Shown one piece after another: positions 1 through 7,578 of a stretch of DNA of 64,000 bases. The stretch lies in contig DKRJ01000012.1 of the NCBI GenBank assembly GCA_002472145.1, forward strand, positions 1 to 64,000, given 5' to 3'. This DNA comes from Clostridiales bacterium UBA7285. Its GTDB lineage: Bacteria > Bacillota > Clostridia > Peptostreptococcales > Anaerovoracaceae. Position 1 is the first letter of the stretch. Every line of letters begins with the position of its first letter. Both the position numbers and the translations under genes were made by a program. A model generated the notes under the pieces. It did not search any database. It had not been told where the DNA came from and saw only the letters and a list, made by a program, of their open reading frames with translations.

Positions 1-67
1 ACTTCAATTTACAATCAACCAAGAAAAAAGTTTCAATCAAATGTTACAAAACCGCGTTTTTGTCTGT

Positions 68-96
68 TTTTAGGGCTTTGCGGCTTGTGATATAAT
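68..96 (+). promoter_or_regulatory. Putative promoter of the dehydratase operon
   Basis: A perfect -10 hexamer TATAAT lies at 91-96 and is preceded by TGA, giving an extended -10. The -35 region around 68-73 is only T-rich and does not match TTGACA. It sits about 60 bases before the first gene, so it is the likely start of the two-gene operon. The weak -35 keeps confidence modest. Confidence 0.45.
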
Positions 97-158
97 TTTG
101 ACGGAGGCCAGGCGCCGTTTTTGAAATATATCGCGGCGTGCTGCCCGAAGGAATACAA

Positions 159-1433
159 ATGGGAAACATAGTTGAGAAATTCGGAAATTACGTCGGCGGA
201 TGCGTCGAGAACGAGCCTGACAGAGCGAGACGCCTGCTCCTTGCGGCTTATCGCTGCAAGCTCGTTCAACTGAAACACTTCCCCGATAAAAGGCTTTCAC
301 CCGCCCGCGACATACTCGCCGAGGCGTCGATGGAAGCGATAATAGCCGGGCTGGCGCACCCGGAGGATTCCGCGCTCGTAAATCTTTTCATGCCGTGCGA
401 GATCCTGCACGTCCTCGGGATTCATCCGATCATGGCGGAAGCCATGGCAAGCTACGTGACAGGAGCGAGAGCAGACCGCGGATTCGTCGCCTACGCAGAG
501 AAATGCGGCATACCGGAGACGTTCTGTTCATATCATAAGGTCATGCTCGCCGAGGCCCTCTCCGGGATCATCGGTACGCCGAGATTCATAGCGAATACGT
601 CATTCGTCTGCGACGCGAACAACCTCACGTTCAAAACAGCGGCAAAGCACTACGGAGTACCGCACTTTTACATCGACGTCCCGTATGAGGTGAGCGAGGA
701 CAGCGTCGCCTACGTGGCCGATCAGCTCAGGGAGTTCGTCCCGTTCGCGGAGGAATGCGCCTGCAGGAAACTGGATGAGGATGAGCTGAAGGCGTGCGTC
801 GCCCGCTCGGCCGTCTCGATGAAGAATTTCGAAAAGTTCCAGAACGCGAAAGCCGGGAAGTTCCTCTCCAACGACCCTACGAACGAGCTTTACGAGATAT
901 TCGCCAATCACATCCTTCTCGGAAAGCCAGAGATTGAAAAATTCTCATACGCACTCGCCGCGGAGGGAGACACCCTTCCCGATTTTGACGGCATCAGCCT
1001 GCTCTGGATGCATACGATCCCGTTCTACCAGAAGGATATCCGCTCGATCACAGGCTTTAACGAAAAGGTCCAGATCATATCCTGCGACATGAATTTCGCG
1101 GGATATATAGACGTGGACCCGGAAAAGCCGTACGACGCGATGGCGCGCCGCCTCGTATACGACAGTTTCAACGGACCGTCCGAAAGGCGCATTTCCCGCG
1201 CTCTGGAGTGGTGCCGGAAGCAGAAGGTCGACGGAGTCGTGTATTTCTGCCACTGGGGATGCAAGCAGACGCTCGGCGCGGCGCAGCTGGCAAAGGAGAC
1301 TATCGAGGCCGCCGGATACCCGGTCCTGGTGCTCGACGGAGATGGCTGCGACGAGGGAAATTCGAGCAGCGGCCAGACGGCGACGCGGTTTGAGGCTTTT
1401 ATCGAAATGCTTGAGGCGAGGAAGAAAAAATGA
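159..1433 (+). CDS. 2-hydroxyacyl-CoA dehydratase D-component family subunit (HgdB/FldB/BcrB type)
   Basis: This 424-aa protein belongs to the 2-hydroxyglutaryl-CoA dehydratase / benzoyl-CoA reductase subunit family, which binds a [4Fe-4S] cluster and removes water from 2-hydroxyacyl-CoA by a ketyl-radical mechanism. Visible family hallmarks are the central CDANN segment, the late HWGCKQTLGAAQLAKE motif (Cys as likely cluster ligand) and the C-terminal LDGDGCDEGNSSSGQ plus TRFEAFIEMLE block. The ATG at 159 is preferred to a GTG at 138 because GAAGGA lies just before it. The gene overlaps the next by four bases (ATGA), so the two are translationally coupled. The substrate is not evident: no CoA-transferase, electron-transfer flavoprotein or acyl-CoA dehydrogenase gene is adjacent in the window. 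It could also act on a non-glutaryl substrate or as a maturase-like relative. Confidence 0.85.
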   Translation: MGNIVEKFGNYVGGCVENEPDRARRLLLAAYRCKLVQLKHFPDKRLSPARDILAEASMEAIIAGLAHPEDSALVNLFMPCEILHVLGIHPIMAEAMASYVTGARADRGFVAYAEKCGIPETFCSYHKVMLAEALSGIIGTPRFIANTSFVCDANNLTFKTAAKHYGVPHFYIDVPYEVSEDSVAYVADQLREFVPFAEECACRKLDEDELKACVARSAVSMKNFEKFQNAKAGKFLSNDPTNELYEIFANHILLGKPEIEKFSYALAAEGDTLPDFDGISLLWMHTIPFYQKDIRSITGFNEKVQIISCDMNFAGYIDVDPEKPYDAMARRLVYDSFNGPSERRISRALEWCRKQKVDGVVYFCHWGCKQTLGAAQLAKETIEAAGYPVLVLDGDGCDEGNSSSGQTATRFEAFIEMLEARKKK

Positions 1434-3220
1434 TCTACGGAATGTGTAAATATACGCCGGTCGAGGTTTTGGCCGGCTTCGGCGAGGAATACGCGATGAT
1501 CGAGCCCTCGTCGGAGGCCTTTCCGCACGCCGAGGCATTCGGGCACCCGAACCTCTGCGGATACGGAAGAGGTATGATCGAGGCGGCTTTTTCGGAGCAC
1601 ATGGATGAGATCATCCTGGTGAACTGCTGCGATGTGGTCAGGCGCGTCTACGACATACTGAAGAAGGAACTTAAGCCTTCTTTTATCTTTCTGCTGGACC
1701 TTCCTCATAAGCGGGGACCGGCGGATCAGAAGCGTTTCGCAGCGGAGATCGGCCGCCTGATACGCGAGTACTCCGCGTACAGCGGGAAAGCGTTCGATTT
1801 CAACGCCGCGTACGACGCCCTGCTCACTCAGAGCAGAGCCGGAGACGCCTGGCATTCGTCTCCCGGATGCGCGGAATACGTAGGAGCGTGCGGCGACGCC
1901 GAGGATGCCGTCGCGGCAGGCAGGTCGGAAATGGCGGCTGCCTCGTCAGGAGGCGTCGCGGCAACGGCAGAAGGAGTGGCATCCACGCCAGTCCGGACTC
2001 CATTCATCAGCCTCTCTGGCGCGCACGGCGGAAGCGCTCTCGCCGACCGCATAGCCGCTCACCTCACTATCCCGGTGCGCGACGACACTTGCAGCGGGAA
2101 CCGGTTCGTCAGCGCAGACTTCGAAAAACCGGCTTCGGCCGACAATTTCCTCGCGGGATACGCAAAAGCCCTGCTTTGCCAGACGCCTTGCATGAGGATG
2201 GACGACGTCGCGGGACGCGGCGGCATCAGCGAAGGCGCAGCGGGCGTCATCTATCACACGATGAAATTCTGCGACTATTACGGATTCGAATACGCTTCCG
2301 TCCAGACTTGCGACGGCAGACCAGTACTGAAGATAGAGACGGACGGCACGGCGCAGAGCGGCGGGCAGCTCGAGACCAGAATAGAAGCCTTTGCCGAGAG
2401 CATCGGAAAGGAAAGGCGGACCGGAGGAAATATGGACGTAAAGGATATTAAGTACGCGGCAGGCATAGACAGCGGATCGACGAGCACCGAGGCCGTCATC
2501 ATGGATCGCGATAAAAACATCGTCGCGTGCAGCGTGATCAGCACAGGCTCGGGAGCGGCGGCTGGTGCGGAACGCGCGCTTGCCGAAGCTTTGACGAAAG
2601 CCGGCCTCTCGCGCGGCGACGTCGGAAAAGTCGTCTCTACGGGCTACGGGCGTTCGACCATCGGCCTCGGCGACGAATCGATAACAGAGATAACTTGCCA
2701 CGCCCGCGGGGCGCATTTCCTCTCTCCCGACGTGAGGACGATCGTAGACATAGGCGGCCAGGATTCTAAGGTCATAGTCCTCGGCGACGACGGCGGCGTA
2801 GTTAATTTCACGATGAACGATAAATGCGCCGCCGGCACGGGAAGGTTCCTGGAGATGATGGCCCGTACGCTCGAACTTTCGATGGAGGATATGTCAAGGC
2901 TCGGCCTCGAGTGGAAGAACGACGTCCATATCTCGAGCATGTGCACCGTGTTCGCCGAGTCGGAGGTCGTCTCCCTGATAGCGCAGAACACACCCGTACC
3001 GGACATAATCCACGGCCTGAACAAAGCAATCGCATCGAGAATAACCGCCATGGTAAAGCGCATGAACGGAAAAGCTCCGTACATGATGACGGGAGGCGTC
3101 GCATTGAACAAAGGCGTCGTCTCGTGCATGGGAAAAGAGCTGAACGCAAAGATCACTGTATCCCCTTACGCCCAACTCTGCGGCGCGATCGGCGCGTGCC
3201 TGCTCGCTTTCGAAGAATAA
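1430..3220 (+). CDS. Fusion: dehydratase D-component domain + BadF/HgdC-type ATP-dependent activase
   Basis: The 596-aa product has two parts. Residues 1 to about 330 resemble a second dehydratase subunit: it opens with MCKYTPVEVLAGFG, and has DDTCSGNRF, PCMRMDD, VIYHTMKFCDYYGFEY and GQLETRIEAF motifs, with an Ala/Gly-rich linker near residues 145-185. Residues 335-596 are a complete activase of the ASKHA fold: GIDSGSTSTE phosphate loop, DIGGQDSKVI, and the two cluster cysteines C466 (DKCAAGTGRF) and C505 (SSMCTVFAESE), spaced 39 residues apart as in HgdC. In the family, the activase hydrolyses ATP to push one electron into the dehydratase. The upstream gene plus this fusion could form a whole system in two genes. 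Subunit and activase are normally separate polypeptides. An internal ribosome binding site precedes M335 (see separate entry). Confidence 0.85.
   Translation: MIYGMCKYTPVEVLAGFGEEYAMIEPSSEAFPHAEAFGHPNLCGYGRGMIEAAFSEHMDEIILVNCCDVVRRVYDILKKELKPSFIFLLDLPHKRGPADQKRFAAEIGRLIREYSAYSGKAFDFNAAYDALLTQSRAGDAWHSSPGCAEYVGACGDAEDAVAAGRSEMAAASSGGVAATAEGVASTPVRTPFISLSGAHGGSALADRIAAHLTIPVRDDTCSGNRFVSADFEKPASADNFLAGYAKALLCQTPCMRMDDVAGRGGISEGAAGVIYHTMKFCDYYGFEYASVQTCDGRPVLKIETDGTAQSGGQLETRIEAFAESIGKERRTGGNMDVKDIKYAAGIDSGSTSTEAVIMDRDKNIVACSVISTGSGAAAGAERALAEALTKAGLSRGDVGKVVSTGYGRSTIGLGDESITEITCHARGAHFLSPDVRTIVDIGGQDSKVIVLGDDGGVVNFTMNDKCAAGTGRFLEMMARTLELSMEDMSRLGLEWKNDVHISSMCTVFAESEVVSLIAQNTPVPDIIHGLNKAIASRITAMVKRMNGKAPYMMTGGVALNKGVVSCMGKELNAKITVSPYAQLCGAIGACLLAFEE
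2423..2434 (+). promoter_or_regulatory. Internal ribosome binding site and ATG inside the fusion gene
   Basis: GGAGG at 2423-2427 is followed four bases later by an in-frame ATG at 2432-2434 (codon 335). Starting here gives a 262-residue protein, close to the length of stand-alone HgdC activases (about 260 residues), beginning exactly at the domain border. It may be a working start that makes free activase besides the fusion, or a relic of two formerly separate genes. Confidence 0.55.
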
Positions 3221-3270
3221 GCCGACTCGCTTTCGAAGAAGAAGCCGACTCGCTTTCGAAGAATAAGCCG
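3198..3270. repeat. Three tandem 23-bp copies covering the end of the fusion gene
   Basis: Units at 3198-3220, 3221-3243 and 3244-3266, plus four bases of a fourth, are almost identical (core ACTCGCTTTCGAAGAA). The first unit is the last seven codons and stop of the fusion gene, so the gene's 3' end has been copied twice downstream. The 23-bp period is not a multiple of three. Confidence 0.9.
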
Positions 3271-3280
3271 CTTAGCGCGC

Positions 3281-4081
3281 TTATTTCAATTTGTTATATT
3301 CCGCGTCAGTTACAGGTTCCAGCCACTCGGCCGACGCGTTTTCTCCCGGCACGGCTATCGCCAGATGAGCCATCCAGCTGTCCTTTGCCGCACCGTGCCA
3401 GTGTTTCACACCCGTCGGGATGTTCACGACCTTACCCGGAACGAGCATGACCGGCTCCTCGCCCTCGGCGCAGTACCAGCCGCGGCCTCCCACGCAGACG
3501 AGTTCCTGCCCGCCGCCCTTTGACGCTTTATGGATATGCCAGTTGTTGCGGCATCCGGGCTCGAACGTGACGTTGTGGATGACCACCTGCTCGGAGGAAA
3601 CGACGGATAGATACGACTGACCGGTGAAGTATTTCGCGTAGGCGTCGTTCTGCTCTCCTATAGGGAACATGATCTCCCGCTGGAACTTCTCTTTGCCGGT
3701 AAGTATCTGTCCTTCCGCCGCCCCGGATTTTTCACCGCCTTCGCCACTGTCGTCCCAGATCTCCTTTGCCATATTGAAAACAGCCCATCCAACGGGCCAT
3801 CCGGCGTAAAATGCGCCATGCGTGATGATCGCGGCGATCTCCTCCCGCGTGACGCCGTTCTTCTTTGCCGTCATCAGATGGTACCTGAGCGAACTGTCGG
3901 CCAGCCCCCTGCCCATGAACACAGAGATGACTATGGTGCTGCGCGTCTTCAGATCGAGCGTCGTATCGTTCCATACAGCGTCCCCGAAGAGCACGTCGTC
4001 GTTTACCGCGGCGAATCCGGGGGCAAAATCCCCGAGCGCGTCCCGCCCTGCGGTCTGCACTATTTTTTCTCTTTCTGCCAT
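3281..4081 (-). CDS. Carboxymuconolactone decarboxylase-like domain fused to a cupin
   Basis: The 266-aa protein has an N-terminal carboxymuconolactone decarboxylase (CMD) domain (about residues 15-105, with SLRYHLMTAKKNGVTREEI and AAIITHGAFYAGWPVGWAVF) and a C-terminal cupin barrel (about 130-255). The cupin shows metal-ligand motifs NWHIHKA...GGGQELV and VNIPTGVKHWHGA. The CxxC of peroxidase-active AhpD proteins is absent from the CMD part, so a peroxidase role is not supported. CMD-cupin fusions are common in anaerobes, but their reaction is mostly unknown. The start at 4081 is chosen because GGAGGAG lies six bases upstream; an in-frame start 60 bases earlier has no such site. The gene is convergent with the fusion gene and divergent from the next. 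Confidence 0.8.
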   Translation of the reverse strand: MAEREKIVQTAGRDALGDFAPGFAAVNDDVLFGDAVWNDTTLDLKTRSTIVISVFMGRGLADSSLRYHLMTAKKNGVTREEIAAIITHGAFYAGWPVGWAVFNMAKEIWDDSGEGGEKSGAAEGQILTGKEKFQREIMFPIGEQNDAYAKYFTGQSYLSVVSSEQVVIHNVTFEPGCRNNWHIHKASKGGGQELVCVGGRGWYCAEGEEPVMLVPGKVVNIPTGVKHWHGAAKDSWMAHLAIAVPGENASAEWLEPVTDAEYNKLK

Positions 4082-4151
4082 CTCGACTCCTCCGTTTCCG
4101 TCAAGCGTTTCCCGTAGAAAATCTTTTTTTGATTTTATCATACAGCGCGGT

Positions 4152-4180
4152 TTGACAAGCGCTTTTGGATAGTATAAATT
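4152..4180 (+). promoter_or_regulatory. Putative promoter of the YhhN-like gene
   Basis: A consensus -35 TTGACA at 4152-4157 is followed by AT-rich -10 candidates: TATAAA at 4173-4178 (15-base spacer) or TAAATT at 4175-4180 (17-base spacer). It points toward the gene at 4240. Confidence 0.5.
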
Positions 4181-4239
4181 TAATATATGCGCAGAAACCC
4201 GGCGCCGTATCTCACGGCGCGTGACCGGAGGCGAGGCTC

Positions 4240-4872
4240 ATGGCGGAAACCGCAGCGGCGGAAAACGAAAAGAGAACAAACGCGAGATATACAGTCATCA
4301 AAACCCTCATCAGCGTCGGCGCTGTAATAACGGCGCTCGTTCTAGGGAATGGAACGCTCGGGGGACACGGGACACTCGTCGCGGGACTCATCTTCTGCAC
4401 TATAGGAGACGTGCTGCTGGCGGTGTCCGGCGAACTGTTCCTGAGGTTCAGGGACCCATATTTTTCGGGCGGCGTGCTGAGCTTCGGGATAGCGCACGTC
4501 CTGCTTTGCCGGTACCTTTATCTCGCGGCGGGATCGATCTCGTGGACGCTGGTCTTTTCGCCGATAACGTTCCTGATACTCGTCGCGGGCATGAAGATGG
4601 GTATGCTCGATCCGGGGAAATACAAGGTCCCGATCTCGGTGTACTCATTCCTGGTCGGCGCGTTTCTCGGCTTCGGCCTCAACACGTTCGCGGCTCTGGG
4701 CGTGACGGCAGTCTCGCTGAGGCTCGGCATCGCGTCGATCCTGTTCTGGGGCTCCGACATGGTGCTCTCGCTGAGGTATTTCCATAAAGGCGCGCCGAAA
4801 GCGCTGGTCATCGTTTTGCTCATTCTTTATTTTGCCGCCATATACACACTGGCGTCGTCATCCGCTTTGTAA
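4240..4872 (+). CDS. YhhN/TMEM86-family membrane protein (lysoplasmalogenase-like)
   Basis: A 210-aa integral membrane protein with about seven to eight hydrophobic segments. The family pattern is visible: FCTIGDVLLAV with the buried Asp, FSGGVLSFGIAHVLLCRYLY with the conserved His, and LFWGSDMVLSLRYF near the end with another Asp. Characterised members cleave the vinyl-ether bond of lysoplasmalogens, and plasmalogens do occur in anaerobic clostridia, so that role is plausible here; most bacterial members are uncharacterised. The N-terminal 16 residues are hydrophilic. It ends 16 bases before the nitroreductase gene and is probably co-transcribed with it. Confidence 0.7.
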   Translation: MAETAAAENEKRTNARYTVIKTLISVGAVITALVLGNGTLGGHGTLVAGLIFCTIGDVLLAVSGELFLRFRDPYFSGGVLSFGIAHVLLCRYLYLAAGSISWTLVFSPITFLILVAGMKMGMLDPGKYKVPISVYSFLVGAFLGFGLNTFAALGVTAVSLRLGIASILFWGSDMVLSLRYFHKGAPKALVIVLLILYFAAIYTLASSSAL

Positions 4873-4888
4873 AGGAGGCTGCTCATCC

Positions 4889-5401
4889 ATGGACTTTTTA
4901 GAACTCGCCGAGGCCAGATATTCCTGCAGAAAGATATCCGACCGGCCCGTCGAACAGGAAAAAATCGATAAGATCCTGAAGGCTGCGAAGTTTTCGCCTT
5001 CCGCTCACAACAATCAGGCGTATAAGGTCTGGGTCATCAAAACGCCTTCCGAGGCGGCAAAGGTCTCTGAAGCGACTAACTGTACGTTCGGCGCGCCTCT
5101 CTTTTTTGTCGTCGGAACTTCCGAAAGCGAGGGCTGGGTGCGCCCTGCCGACGGACGCAATTTCGCGGACGTCGACACATGCATCGCCGCGACTCAGATG
5201 ATGCTCGAGATCGCGGACCTCGGCCTGGCGACGACGTGGGTCGGATGGTTCGATCCGGCTGTCATGAAGAAGAATTTCCCTCAGATGGAGGGAAGCGATC
5301 TGCTCGCGATCTTCCCGACCGGATACCCTGCCGAGGGAGCGCACCCTTCCAGACAGCACGGCGACCGCAGGCCTATGGAGGACAACGTCTCGATTATCTA
5401 G
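4889..5401 (+). CDS. Nitroreductase-family FMN protein
   Basis: The 170-aa protein matches short nitroreductase-family flavoproteins. The N-terminal RYSCRKISDRPVEQEKIDKIL and SPSAHNNQAYKVWVI segments form the usual FMN phosphate-binding region, and the ADLGLATTWVGWFDP helix is the typical second conserved block. Such enzymes use NAD(P)H to reduce nitro groups, quinones or flavins; the physiological substrate cannot be read from sequence. The ATG at 4889 is chosen over an upstream in-frame start because AAAGGAGG at 4871-4878 fits it. It lies next to rubrerythrin and desulfoferrodoxin, which suggests a redox-stress setting. Confidence 0.8.
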   Translation: MDFLELAEARYSCRKISDRPVEQEKIDKILKAAKFSPSAHNNQAYKVWVIKTPSEAAKVSEATNCTFGAPLFFVVGTSESEGWVRPADGRNFADVDTCIAATQMMLEIADLGLATTWVGWFDPAVMKKNFPQMEGSDLLAIFPTGYPAEGAHPSRQHGDRRPMEDNVSII

Positions 5402-5404
5402 TTT

Positions 5405-5475
5405 CATCCGCTGCAGCCGGGCTTCGGCGTCATCAGCCGCAGTCAGGCTTCAGCGTCATCCGTTGCAGTCGGGCC
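5405..5475. repeat. Imperfect 26-bp tandem repeat after the nitroreductase gene
   Basis: Units at 5405-5430 and 5431-5456, with a partial third at 5457-5475, share the pattern CATCnGCnGCAGnCnGGCTTC. They begin three bases after the nitroreductase stop codon and fill much of the gap before rubrerythrin. No function is evident. Confidence 0.75.
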
Positions 5476-5530
5476 GCAAGGCAGCGGCATTTCAGGCACA
5501 GGAGAGCGTGCCTGCAGAAAGGAGAAAAAA

Positions 5531-6082
5531 ATGGCTGAAAACAAGAGAAACCCATACGAGGGAACAAAGACCGAAAGAAATCTTCTTGAGGCTTTCGCGG
5601 GCGAATCTCAGGCCCGCAATAAGTACACCTATTTCGCGTCGGTGGCAAAGAAAGCTGGATACGAGCAGATCGCGGCGCTGTTCCTGAAGACGGCGGAGAA
5701 CGAAAAGGAGCACGCTAAGCTCTGGTTCAAGGCGCTCGGACTTTTAGGCGACACCGAGGAAAACCTCGAGACCGCCGCCGACGGCGAGAACTACGAGTGG
5801 ACAGACATGTACAGCCGCATGGCCGACGAGGCTGACGAAGAAGGATTCCACGAACTCGCCGTGCAGTTCCGCGGAGTGGCCGCAATCGAAAAAACACACG
5901 AGGAACGCTATCGCGCGCTGCTTCGCAACGTAAAGGAGGGCGAAGTGTTCAAAAAAGGCGACGTGACGATCTGGGAGTGCCGCAACTGCGGTCACATCGT
6001 CGTCGGGACGTCGGCGCCTGAAGTCTGCCCTGTCTGCAAACATCCGCAGGCTTACTTTGAGGTGCGCGCCGAGAATTACTGA
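5531..6082 (+). CDS. rbr: Rubrerythrin
   Basis: This 183-aa protein is a two-domain rubrerythrin that reduces hydrogen peroxide in the cytoplasm of anaerobes. Residues 1-140 form the ferritin-like diiron bundle: FAGESQARNKYTYF and ENEKEHAKLWFKAL in the first half, and AVQFRGVAAIEKTHEERYRAL in the second, giving the Glu/His ligands of the diiron site. Residues 145-183 form a rubredoxin domain with CRNCGH and CPVCKHP cysteine pairs. A purine-rich site (AAAGGAG) precedes the ATG. It is followed by desulfoferrodoxin, forming the usual superoxide-to-peroxide-to-water relay. Confidence 0.95.
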   Translation: MAENKRNPYEGTKTERNLLEAFAGESQARNKYTYFASVAKKAGYEQIAALFLKTAENEKEHAKLWFKALGLLGDTEENLETAADGENYEWTDMYSRMADEADEEGFHELAVQFRGVAAIEKTHEERYRALLRNVKEGEVFKKGDVTIWECRNCGHIVVGTSAPEVCPVCKHPQAYFEVRAENY

Positions 6083-6152
6083 AGAATATTGAAGAAGAGC
6101 AGACTTTCCGATGAAGTCGGACCGGGATCTGCCGGCAAGGAAGGAGCATGAA

Positions 6153-6530
6153 ATGCAATTCTATAAATGCCTGAAATGCGGGAACTTCGTCGTGTTCCTC
6201 ACCCCTAAGACGGCCTGCACGCCTCGCTGCTGCGGCGAAGAGATGGCTGAGGTAAAGCCGAACACGCAGGATGCGGCTCTGGAGAAGCACGTGCCTGCCG
6301 TTACGGTCGAGGGAAACAAGGTAAGCGTGCAGGTCGGATCTGTCGCGCATCCTATGCTCCCTGAGCATTACATCCAGTTCGTGATACTTGAGACGAACAA
6401 GGGATTCCAGAAGAAGGACCTCGCCCCGGGCGAAGAGCCGAAAGCCGAGTTCCTGCTCTCGGACGGCGAAAAACCTGTCGCGGTCTACGAATACTGCAAT
6501 CTCCACGGTCTCTGGTCATACACGATCTGA
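6153..6530 (+). CDS. dfx: Desulfoferrodoxin (class I superoxide reductase)
   Basis: The 125-aa protein reduces superoxide to hydrogen peroxide without making oxygen. Its N-terminal desulforedoxin domain has C6, C9, C26 and C27 (CLKC...RCCGEEM) for the Fe(Cys)4 centre. The catalytic centre II is marked by LEKHVP (Glu-Lys-His), VAHPMLPEHYIQF and YCNLHG, which supply the four histidines and one cysteine. The ATG at 6153 with AAGGAG just upstream is preferred to an in-frame start at 6111. Its product peroxide is the substrate of the adjacent rubrerythrin. A strong terminator follows. Confidence 0.95.
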   Translation: MQFYKCLKCGNFVVFLTPKTACTPRCCGEEMAEVKPNTQDAALEKHVPAVTVEGNKVSVQVGSVAHPMLPEHYIQFVILETNKGFQKKDLAPGEEPKAEFLLSDGEKPVAVYEYCNLHGLWSYTI

Positions 6531-6545
6531 GGAGAAGAGAACGAC

Positions 6546-6578
6546 TGCCGGAGCGGCCACCCGCCCCGGCATTTTTTT
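6546..6578 (+). terminator. Intrinsic terminator after dfx
   Basis: The arms TGCCGG (6546-6551) and CCGGCA (6566-6571), with an inner GCGG/CCGC pair, form a hairpin followed by seven T (6572-6578). It ends the rubrerythrin-desulfoferrodoxin transcript. Confidence 0.9.
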
Positions 6579-6630
6579 ACCTACTTGAAAGCACCCCGGT
6601 TTTGGCGCAAGATATTATCTGAGGTGCGAA

Positions 6631-7575
6631 ATGCTTGTAATAATATCTAAGGTGCTGGTGATCTTCGCGATAATCCTGGTCGGAGTGATTGCCGGCAAGG
6701 CGGGAATAGTCCCGAAAAGCGCGGATAAGCCTTTGATCGACATACTGATGCTGATCACGACCCCGTGTCTCATCATCGGCTCTCTGGCGAACGCCGAATT
6801 TACGACTGAGACGGAAGATGACACTATCGCTGTCATAATCCTCTCCGTCATCTATTTCACGGTGTTCACGCTCTTGTCTTTCCCTCTGTCAAAACTGCTG
6901 AGGCATACCCCTAAGGAGGATCTGAGCGTCCTCATGGGCTGCATGGTCGGGATAAACACCGGATTTATGGGCTTCCCGGTCACCAAAGCCATCTTCGGCG
7001 ATTATATGTTCTACCTGATGATCATCGAGAACATCATGCTGAACTTCTATCTCTACGGGATACTGGTGCTGCAGCTCAACTACGGCCACAAGCGCGCCGG
7101 CGAGGGCCGCAGCCTGCTTAAATCGATATTCTCTCTCTGCACGATCGCGTCGATCGCCGGAGTGGTGATCATGGTCTGCGGGATCAAACTTCCTGCGCCG
7201 GTCGGCGAGTTTTTCTCGATCGTCGGCGACGCCACGGTCCCTCTCTCGATGCTTATCGTCGGGCTGCAGATGGCCCAGACGAGCGTAAAAAAGATATTGA
7301 AAAACCGCGACCTCGTCATCACGTCGCTGATCAATATCCTCCTGATACCGTTTTTGACCTTTCTGATGGTGAACTGGCTGCCCGTCTCGAGCTACGTTAA
7401 AGCCGTGTCCGTGTTCGCGGCATGCTTCCCTTGCGCCGTCGGCGTCGTCGGGGTCGCGGCCAGAGAGAACAAAAACTACTCCCTGGCGTCCGAATGCGTC
7501 GCACTCACGACAGCCGCATCGATGATAACGCTTCCCCTCGCGGCGATGTTCGTCTCCGCATTTTACGGAGTATAG
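6631..7575 (+). CDS. AEC-family transporter (auxin efflux carrier / malate permease-like)
   Basis: A 314-aa membrane protein with about ten transmembrane segments in two halves, typical of the AEC family. Family features are the N-terminal GVIAGKAGIVPKSADKPLIDI loop after the first helix, the GINTGFMGFPVTKAIFGD segment with a discontinuous helix, the C-terminal-half start near DATVPLSMLIVGLQMA, and CFPCAVGVVGVAARE near the end. Bacterial members move organic acids such as malate or malonate, but the substrate here is not evident. It ends three bases from the convergent trkH gene with no obvious terminator between. Confidence 0.85.
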   Translation: MLVIISKVLVIFAIILVGVIAGKAGIVPKSADKPLIDILMLITTPCLIIGSLANAEFTTETEDDTIAVIILSVIYFTVFTLLSFPLSKLLRHTPKEDLSVLMGCMVGINTGFMGFPVTKAIFGDYMFYLMIIENIMLNFYLYGILVLQLNYGHKRAGEGRSLLKSIFSLCTIASIAGVVIMVCGIKLPAPVGEFFSIVGDATVPLSMLIVGLQMAQTSVKKILKNRDLVITSLINILLIPFLTFLMVNWLPVSSYVKAVSVFAACFPCAVGVVGVAARENKNYSLASECVALTTAASMITLPLAAMFVSAFYGV

Positions 7576-7578
7576 GCG

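Noticed and set aside
1..137. A further gene at the left edge
   Set aside because: Only an AT-rich stretch and a promoter-like sequence are seen; the open frames on the minus strand run through the promoter and overlap the dehydratase gene.
5402..5530. Fusion of nitroreductase and rubrerythrin by stop readthrough
   Set aside because: The frame between the TAG and the rbr ATG happens to be open, but the repeat there has a 26-bp period that is not codon-based, and rbr has its own ribosome binding site.
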